A DNA stretch of 64,000 nt from Otatea glauca. Lineage: Eukaryota > Streptophyta > Magnoliopsida > Poales > Poaceae. Under the pieces are notes generated by a model, which was given only the letters and a program-made list of their open reading frames with translations, was not told the DNA's origin and searched no databases. Position numbers and translations under genes: made by a program. Positions 55,786 to 64,000 of this stretch are shown piece after piece (position 1 is the stretch's first letter; the number at the start of each line of letters is the position of its first letter). The stretch spans positions 49,368,743 through 49,432,742 of the forward strand of contig CM070723.1 of assembly GCA_036346275.1 (NCBI GenBank), given 5' to 3'.

Positions 55786-58325
55786 CTAGCTTGTGCTGCG
55801 CGCTACGCCGCGCCGCTGCGTACATGATTTATCGGTGAACCAGAGAAAGAAGATATACCAGCACATCGTGGGGGTTAATATCACTGATTTCAAGAACTGC
55901 AGTAGGAACAAGTTGACCTTGAGTAGTGGGTTGGCCAGTCCATCTAACAATATGTGGCACATCTGCAAAACTACATCATGGATATTCCAAAGTAAGTCCG
56001 TTTTTCCTCGAATGCTCACACTGTAGTATGATCACGAGCAAAAGAATCAATAAGGTTAACGAACATAGAAGCAGTTCTTAACTAGGCAATGTAAAATACT
56101 CAAATCACAGAGACTGGGTGGGCTAAAAACTAAATGCTATAGCAGCTGTGATGTATAAATACTATGAAGACAATCAGGACTCAATGGAACAAAGTATAGA
56201 TATCTAAAATTAGCTAACAGAACACGAAGGGAGATCTGGATACGCTATGTATAGATGTTTAGGCCACGTAAATATTAGACCTGATTTGCAGAGAAGCAAC
56301 TTCCGGGATGGCGATATTTGTATACCACTTACAAATAGTACTCCCCTGGAGTGACAACTGATCTGCAAGTTTTAAACACTTATTTTTGTCAAGAAGGGCA
56401 CGGGATATGGAGTCAATACTAAACGAAAGGAGTAACCAAGGGCTACTGCATAGATACATATAACCGAATAGAGAGCAAAAAAGAGGGACACGAGGAGTAC
56501 ATACCATTGTGCAACTTAACTATTAACCCAACCAGCAGTAAGACAACTGGACCTCGACGTGATTCAATTTGGATAGCATCGGCATCGAACTTGATCGCAT
56601 GCGGGCCCCATAGCGTGACCTCTGCATTTTGGCTAGGGATGGCAACGGGTCGGGTCGGGTGCGGGTTTGAAAAAACCTGACCCGAAAGAAAACCCGAATT
56701 AGAAAACCCGACCCGAACCCGAATACCCTATCGGGTAAAAAATTATACCCGAACCTGAACCCGACGGGTACCCAAAATCCGACGGGTACCCGACGGGTTT
56801 GTGCATATGGGTGGCAATAGGTTGGGTTGGGTATGGGTTTTGCAAAATCCGACAAGACAAGAAACCCGAACCAGAAAACCCGAGCTGAACCCGGCGGGTA
56901 CCCGAAACCCGACTCCAAACCCGGCGGGTACCCGAAACCCGACGGATATATGCGGTATTTCGGATATCTGATGGGTACCCGCGGGTAAAAATTAGAACCC
57001 GAACCCGACCCGAACTCATCTCGGGTACCCGACCCGAAGAACCCGCGGGTAAAAATTAGAACCCGAACCCGACCCGATCGGGTGCCGAACCCGCGGGTAC
57101 CCGAATCCGCGGGTTTGATTGCCATCCCTAGTTTTGGCTGTCACAAGGAAAGCGTGATCTCTGAATATGTAGCGACCATAGCGATAGAATTTAGCACAAA
57201 AGTAGATTCTATAGAAATAGTAAAGGGACGATATTTGTATTTGTTATCAGTCTAAAAATACTACTGTTCTTAGAATAGTTCAGCAAACATAGTTCTATGT
57301 AGTGGTACCTGCCATCCATGAGTTGAATGTTTTGAAATGATCACTAACTATTATCCAATCTAACACAACAAAGCCAATAAAAGGGCAGTGGAACATCACC
57401 TTCGGGTAGCAGCGATGGAGACCAATCCCGGGCACACGACAGAGTGTGCCCAAACGACTAACAAGAGCCTGCACCGAAACAATAGAACCAGTTAAGAATG
57501 CATAAGCCTCTCGATACACAGGAAAACAACAATAGAAACAAAGGAGCGACGAAACAATAGAAGAGGAAACGCGGAAGGACTGGCGTCGAAGTAGCCAAAC
57601 ACGATGCGGCGTGAGAGCAGGCGATGGGCGACGCAGGGCAACAAAGCGCAATGAGAAGGGTACGGCATAGAAGAACAGCAAGAACAAATACCAGAATGAA
57701 GCCTACACACAACAAATCGGAACCACAAATAAAACGCTGACGAAACAAGAGAAGGGGAGAAAGAGGAAAAACGAAGGGGAAAAACCCAGGCCGGAACAAC
57801 CGAAGGGAACCCAGGATGAGCATCGGGAGCAGGCGAAGCCGACGGACGTAGCAGGAAAGTAGGGAGCAGGGGAGACCAAATAGGCAGGCGCAAGCTCCGT
57901 CCTTGGAAGAGCGAAACCCCTCTCCCTGGAAACGAATCGGTGACGTGCGCAACAATGGACGTGTCGATGCGCCCGAGGAAAGGCTGTCTAGGGGAAAAGG
58001 GTGGAGCGGGCGAGGCGGACCACAGTGAACGAGCTCCCGCCACGGCGCATAGGCACGAGAAACGAAATAGCGTCGGCAGTGAAACGAAAGCCAACGGACG
58101 GAGCCCCTGACCGCGCGGAACGACAAGACCGAGAAGGCACGACGCGTTATCAATCATTGACGGCGTAGCCGAGACCAAAGAATGAAAGGAGACGCTCACG
58201 ACAAATGAAAACGAAGAGACGCCAGCAGAAGACGGCCATCAGCTAACGGAGACAACACAGACCTCTGGTTGGATTTGTACGACGGCCTCTCTGAGCGCTC
58301 GAAATCTCTACGCTATAAGTATAGA
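55786..58325 (-). mobile_element. Putative non-autonomous Helitron Y (middle unit)
   Basis: 2,540 bp on the minus strand. The 5' end reads TCTATACTTATAGCGTAGAG and follows directly after the CTAG end of unit X. The 3' end reads GGCGCGGCGTAGCGCGCAGC, then ACAAGCTAG, and is followed by T. The GCGC...GCGC pairing can form the short hairpin expected just before a Helitron terminus. The minus-strand 5' third (57450-58200) is GC-rich and open in two overlapping frames of over 230 codons. These are low-complexity Leu/Ser/Arg/Phe without recognisable domains, so I do not call a gene. A hAT MITE is nested at 56634-57130. Confidence 0.6.
56634..57130. mobile_element. hAT-type MITE nested in Helitron Y
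   Basis: The left end TAGGGATGGCAACGGGTCGG and right end TTTGATTGCCATCCCTA are typical plant hAT termini. Flanking octamers ATTTTGGC (56626-56633) and GTTTTGGC (57131-57138) match at 7 of 8. The interior is dense in CGGGTACCCG and ACCCGAACCC words, which form subterminal arrays. Confidence 0.9.
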
Positions 58326-61300
58326 CTAGGATGGATAGCGCACTACGCCGCGTCGTATGATCTAAGGTAGGCGATAGATAGTAAAGCGGCCGTTGGATAT
58401 GTATAATTAGTAATTATAAAGATGAGAGGATCAGCCAGGTATGGTGCACACAAAGTTGCCACAGATGCTGTATATATGTGGACATGTTATATATCGTAAT
58501 CAACACTGATTAAACATGGATTGAGTGGTTTGGCGTCATACATACGGCTATGTTTCTTTTATTGTCTCTTTTAGAATTAGAATTAGTACGGATGCCTTGA
58601 GTAGGTACTATGATATATCATGTGAGATGTATAAAGCGTATTAGAAGACTGATGTAGTGTAAAAAAACCCCCGAAAATAAGAACCAAGAAAAGTGCTGGA
58701 AAATAACTAACCTCAAATGATATGACGGAATTTTCGCTCATTGCCATGAAGGTCTTTTGCAATCAAGTCTGTCTTTGGATCTTTCTTGAGTGAAATCGTA
58801 CATAGTTGTCAAAGGACATTCGAACCACAAATGGTTTAGTTTACTTGATCGAAGAACAAACATATCCATTCAAAAGATGCAGACAAACAATCGCTAATCA
58901 ACAAAGCATACCAATGGAGGAAACAATGACTCAATTTGCTCGACAGGAACAGAGATTCCACTATGTTTCTTACAGATTAATGTTTTGCAAAAATAATTCG
59001 TTGGTTGTTTGCTTCGAAGGCCTAATTTAGCGGTATAAATGGGTCCTTGAGCTCTTGTTGCAAAGAAAACCAAGAAATATAATATAAACTTCTTAGATAC
59101 AAACAGAAGCATACAAATAGACGGTAGTTAGAAATTCTTCAACATTTCAGCCTAATCTTTGTAGCAATCTGTAGTGAGAGGAAGAAGAATAACCTTTTCA
59201 TTGTGACCTTGAGGAAAACACAACACCGAGTATTGACTGCAGTAACGGAACAAGAGGCCCGCACAAGCATGCCATAGCTCGTAATTAAGGCACTGTGCTC
59301 TTCTCATGATTGGAAAGGAAAAATCATTTGAGTAGAAGAAATAACAAATAAGGTCATCTAAGAACAGCAGCTGTAGGGATCATCTTATAAACGTATCCAT
59401 GCCAAGTTCATACATGATTTGTATATCTTATGAACAATACGGTTTCTACATACTTATAGGGGAGAAATGATTTTTGCCAACAAAAATCTGCACTAATAAA
59501 TATCGCACACATTTGTTTACTAAAATGTAAATTAGCAGACTGCAGAGAATAAAAAATCCAAAAACCTTCATCATGTCCCTTTGTCATAACACCAAGAGAG
59601 ATGGCAGAATTCAGCTGCCTTGTAGCACATCATAGTTCCTAAAAAGCATATCAAAATACAAATGGGCTAACAACTATTAAGGAACTACGAATATATGCAA
59701 TGCCTATATAGCAATGCATGCCACATGCAAATTCCAAATATTAACCAACGTTCTAGATTTATTAACAAATCCTATTATCACTTACTTTTCCTCTTGCCAA
59801 TTCACAGAACTTTGCACATCTCTTCTTCAGCCACAGGTCTGACCTTAAAGTACATAAATTGCGACAATATGTAGTAACCACCGATTGAAACAAGTAGGCA
59901 ATAATAGTTTGCATTGACAATTATCTTGGGCAAAGGAACATCCTCCTATTCACCAGATTTTTCCTTCCTCTTTTGCTTTATCGTGTTCCTGAGAACCTAG
60001 ATTTCACAAGACATCAATGATCAACGCAACAGGAAGTTTCGTGTTTTCACAAATTCAAAATCAGCTCGCATGAAAAAGCATTTAACTTTGAACATCTCTT
60101 CTTCAGCCACAGGTCTGACCTAAAAGGATATAAATCGTGACAATATTTAGCCACGATAGGCCTACCACCAACAGCAGATCATTGATGAGGTTTGGTGCTA
60201 AAAGAAGCTAGTAATGGAAAGGTAAGACTGGGAACAACAAATACAATGCAAGCAAGACTAATTAGGAGAATGAAAGTACTTTTGCATGACATAATTTTAG
60301 AGCATATAATGTCGTGGATTAGCAGGCTCAAGGATCATGGCTGTAAGCCACAGAGCAATTTAGAACAGACACGAGTATAACAAGCACCCTGACATGCGAC
60401 AGAGGTAAAATAAGCAAAGATATTCTAGCAAACGGTCCTGTCTACGTTGATAAAAGATATGTGTCCGTTAAAAATAGAAATAATTGCTTGTTGCCAGAAA
60501 GCTAGATAATGCAACAATATGTGTTCTTTATAACCGAAAACACAGGTAAGATATGATGCACCAAAGCAAGGATCTACCAGCATATATACAGGGCATAAAA
60601 AAATAGGCCTGAACAAAACCCTCAAAAATATGATGTAAATATATGTAAACCATATGGAATTTTCTCTGTAAAGACTATGAAAGGAGCGCAAAAGAAACAA
60701 AATAATTAGACAGTAAAAAAATGATCGATCCTAACCTTCCTTACCTCAAGAATAAATCCTGCCATCCCATGCAGATGTGTTGCTTCGCTGAACAAAAAGG
60801 TAAAAATGAATGTCTATCCAAAATTAGCAGCAGTAGCACGGAACAATCGAAGGTTCCGTTGGATTAGCCATGGAACATGTATCTAGGAAGCAACAAAACA
60901 CTAACCTAGCTAGAGAATTTGTATATTTTTGGCAGTGATAACAAAAAGACATACTTTAGATCACCTTAGGTTCTGGACATCCGTATTCATTTATCCTACA
61001 ATATCGTCATCCGCTATGAAACACATGCTATGTTAAATAAAGATGTTCTCACGGATTGCATTAGCATTAATACATCTTAGAACTAATGTGGCTCATATTC
61101 GAACACAATGCTAACCAAAAGCAAAAAAATGAGAAGAGGTATGTTATAAAGCACAATGCCTTGTTGAAGCTAGCTTTCCACCTCAAACACACTATAAAAT
61201 CTAGGAAGAACAAACACAACTATCTGACCAAGCTAAATATCCTAATTAAGCGAGATACATCTATGATTACGCCTGACTCTACTGAACGCAAAAAAAAGGA

Positions 61301-63115
61301 CACCCGTATAGGTATTTGTCGCATACTATATTTTTTATCAGCTTCGGTTCAACATCAATCACATTTTCCTTTATTACCTATATCATTTTTTCCACCCATG
61401 GTAACTAACAGAAAAGACAAACGCTCTCCTCCCTAATTGGAGGACAACATTGAAAAAAGTAGAACATAATATCTACCAAGCATTCAAGCCAATGGAGGAA
61501 TGGTACATAAAACAGTACCTTTTGTGCACGGACCAATCTAATCTGTTTATCTGAACCTCAACCTTTCATCAGCGAAGCCTGTGTTTAATCTGCGACAATA
61601 AGTCAAAAGAAATAATGACATGAGTAACTCTACCACTAACCTGTAATTAGTTGTCTACAGTAAAAGAAACACATAATAATAAGCTGCTGAGTTTTTAGTA
61701 TCTAGCTTAGATTGTATTCCGATTAGATGAAGCATATCCCTGGTGCAGGCCACAAAAGTTCAAGTACTCCACGAAGGCACGAACTATGAAGCAAAAATTC
61801 AAAAGTAAAACTAACATGTAACTAAATCGGTGGAGGAAATAATCCTCATCAAGCTCCAAAAAACTTGGCCACTCTATCTTCGAAGCTGGTGGGGAAGAAG
61901 GGGAGCGAGGGAGGCAGGAGGGTAGCTTCAGTAGATCTTGATGGCAATATCATCTCTTATGAGATAATTGATTCTCAGATATTCATAACTATTTATGCAA
62001 TGAATCGTAAAGGAGCAGACTCTATTACTTTTGACCATCATCATCCTTTTGTCTTCTCTAAGCCCCGGTCATGATGTAAAACATTGATATAGGCTGGAGA
62101 CATTACTCTGCATGAAGATCTAACTACAGAATAGGTCAATCGCAAGACATGGGAACAAATTCACAAACCCTAGAATCCAAAATTGAAACCAGAATCCTAC
62201 AAACCAAAGCTAAACCACTAGGAAAATAAGAACGCCTACGAAACCGAAGAAAACATCACGAAGAAAAATAGATCGTACCTTTGGAAAATTGCCTCCCAAA
62301 GAGCCTTGCACTCCGGTCGCCGGTTGAGGATGAGGCAAACAGAAATCTGGCGCCTGCACGCAACAAGAAGGTACCAAGCAGCTGGAACCAGAAATCATTG
62401 CCGGGATGGCGCTGGCCGGCAATCGTCATCGATCCAAGCAGGCGGGGGCTGGGAGGAGGGAAGCGCGGTGGCGACGGCGAAAACGAAGGTTGCCCCTCGA
62501 GGGCTCCGTGGTGTCACATTTCACGGCGCTTTACAGGCTAGGGTGCGTGGACGGCCGGATCGTCACCGACGCAAGGCAGGGACGGCGGCGAAAATCCGGA
62601 CGACGTGGAGCTCTCGGCTGCGCGGAATCTCTTCCTCTATTAATATGTTACAAGCTAGGGGAGTCGCGGGGCGGAAGAAGCAACGGAGGAGGCAGTCGGA
62701 GGGCGATGGACGCACGGACAAAAGCAGCAGCGACAGAAGGGGGAAGGGGAGGAGAGGACGATGGGGCGAGGGCGGCACCGGCAATGGGAGGGAGGAGGGC
62801 ATTGGGCAAAATGGGAGGGGAAGGGGAGGACATGACGGCGGTGCGAGAGCGAGTGCTGCGCGCGGCGCTGGCAATGGTAGGGAAGAGGCCATTGGGGAAA
62901 ATGCGAGAGCCTTCTCGAGGACTCCGCAGGCCCGAATTCTTGGGGACGCAAGGACCGGCACTCGGGACACGTGGACGGGCGGATAGGCACAAACCGAAAA
63001 ACCGACGGCCTAGGCAAAGGGGGTCTGTACGCAAATACGAAAAATAGAGGGTTTTCCCCGCGCAAAGCGTCGACGTGGCGCAAGCGAGTGACGGCCGATC
63101 TCTCCCACTGTAGGA
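58326..63115 (-). mobile_element. Putative non-autonomous Helitron X (most upstream unit)
   Basis: On the minus strand the 5' end is near 63115 (ATCCTACAGTGGGAGAGATC, similar to the Y start). The 3' end at 58326 reads ACGCGGCGTAGTGCGCTATC, then CATCCTAG. The 3' GCGGCGTAG.GCGC block is shared with Y, and the interior block 60290-60690 is shared with L. GC-rich sequence occupies 62300-63060. Two near-copies of CATCTCTTCTTCAGCCACAG, then GTCTGACC, occur at 59818 and 60095, an internal duplication. Exon-like pieces with good splice borders are noted in the findings, but no gene is recognised. Confidence 0.55.
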
Positions 63116-63118
63116 TAG

Positions 63119-63121
<3 letters not shown>

Positions 63122-63157
<36 letters not shown>
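63122..63157. repeat. (TA)n microsatellite at the Helitron X edge
   Basis: A TA run of about 36 bp directly adjoins the putative 5' end of unit X. Confidence 0.95.
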
Positions 63158-63159
<2 letters not shown>

Positions 63160-64000
63160 TAATATATATAAGTTATACATATGGCTAACTTTCAACCCAA
63201 CATCAAACCTTGCCAATGGCAATGACTTGGCAGATAGTGTGCATATTACGTTGCCAAAGATTTGAACGCAAGATCGATATATGATGCGAACGATGACTTA
63301 AACGGGTCCCTGCGGTGAAAGCGAACATATTATTACGCCCGTATTCGCACTGTCTCAATCGATATAGAATTTTCTTTTAATTTGGCTTTTAATCGCAACC
63401 CAACCTGGACCAATTAATCGATCTGCTCTACCCTGATGTCACCATTAGACTGGTTCAAATTAAGATAAGGCCATAAACTCGTCTAAAAAAATGAACATAT
63501 TTGGTCTTCGAGAGGTGCTTCTATGTATCATTTTTTTTATAGCTGCACAAATATTAAAACATAAATAGAAAATAGATGGCGATTACTTGCCTCTTCGTTT
63601 GCTTCAAGATTAATGCTACTTGTATAGGAGATGATCTTTTACATTAATAAAGAACATACATTTGGATATTGGATTTTACGACGAATTCTACATGAAGCAG
63701 GACAGATTCTCCAGTTTTTTTTCCCAATCCCTGTGCTACCCCCAATTTACCGTACATCGTATACACCCTTGAAATTAAATGAGTTGATCCATATTGTAAT
63801 TCATCAATATTTACGTACGGGATGACAATCTAGTGTGCTCACTTTTCACAAAGGCAATTGCAAATCCTGATCTCGATCAGATGATCCGGTGGTACGGTGT
63901 CTCCTCACTCCCTGGCTAAGTGGATGCATGGCCTAACTCTATCCACGTATGGTGATGTGTGATGCATCCTGCTGGGGCAGGCACTGTTCCTGTCCTTGGG
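63158..64000. other. Non-coding end of the window
   Basis: Contains copy 3 of the small foldback repeat (63541-63630). No gene or other bounded element is seen. Confidence 0.45.
63541..63630 (+). repeat. Small foldback repeat, copy 3 of 3
   Basis: Same order of words as 19201-19291: GCACAAATATTAAA, TAGATGGCGATTACTTG, CTCTTCGTTTGCTT. It is the most diverged copy. Confidence 0.7.

Noticed and set aside
57458..58199. Two overlapping minus-strand frames of 231 and 235 codons in Helitron Y
   Set aside because: Both frames are open over the same DNA, low in complexity and without recognisable motifs; no splice structure or conserved start.
62306..63083. 226- and 213-codon frames in the GC-rich 5' part of Helitron X
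   Set aside because: Arg/Gly low-complexity frames open in several registers on both strands; probably compositional.

Overview
This window is nuclear DNA from a grass (Poaceae). The coding exons are GC-rich and sit in AT-rich, transposon-filled intergenic sequence. The repeats are typical of grasses: Stowaway and Tourist MITEs, Copia LTR elements, hAT, CACTA and Mutator-like foldbacks, and Helitrons. The introns are plant-like GT-AG introns. The species cannot be fixed from the sequence alone.

Four host genes are well supported. (1) A plus-strand type I inositol-polyphosphate 5-phosphatase (15195-18813) has 11 exons that join into an intact 566-residue frame. (2) A minus-strand GPI-anchored lipid-transfer protein (35186-35878) has 3 exons and 171 residues. 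(3) A second, same-strand LTPG paralogue (39338-40776) has a 4-bp frameshift in exon 1 and a 470-bp foldback element in intron 1. (4) A minus-strand Shaker-type K+ channel of the AKT1 class (42157-48523) has 10 exons and 906 residues, with a TVGYGD pore, cyclic-nucleotide-binding region, ankyrin repeats and KHA domain. A broken basic secretory protease gene (about 22131-23625) is a fifth, dead host gene. A decayed hAT transposase (4636-6660) and two Copia elements supply the remaining protein-like frames. The host genes do not form a pathway. The two LTPGs are tandem duplicates acting at the cell surface, and the phosphatase and channel act in signalling and K+ transport.

Layout: 0-7.3 kb holds a MITE, hAT debris and a dead hAT transposase. 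7.36-14.35 kb is a complete but frame-broken Copia element with about 7% LTR divergence; it ends about 0.85 kb before the phosphatase ATG. 14.35-20.2 kb is the phosphatase gene and its 3' region. 20.2-28.3 kb holds MITEs, the protease relic, nested hAT and CACTA pieces, and a Mutator-like foldback. 28.35-31.95 kb is an internally deleted Copia element on the minus strand with a Tourist MITE inside one LTR. 32-38.3 kb holds Stowaway and hAT elements around the first LTPG. 39.3-48.8 kb holds the second LTPG and the K+ channel. 49-51.9 kb is non-coding with a CACTA end. 51.87-63.12 kb is interpreted here as three head-to-tail, non-autonomous Helitron-like units on the minus strand. The last 0.9 kb is non-coding.

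The most unusual structures are: the head-to-tail Helitron-like array; a family of five diverged hAT-like elements, each with recognisable 8-bp target duplications; a probable GC-AG intron and a stop-free 78-nt intron in the K+ channel gene; and a long near-perfect hairpin 18 nt from a splice donor in the second LTPG. All exon models were assembled by eye from reading frame, splice consensus and family similarity; no alignment or expression data were available.
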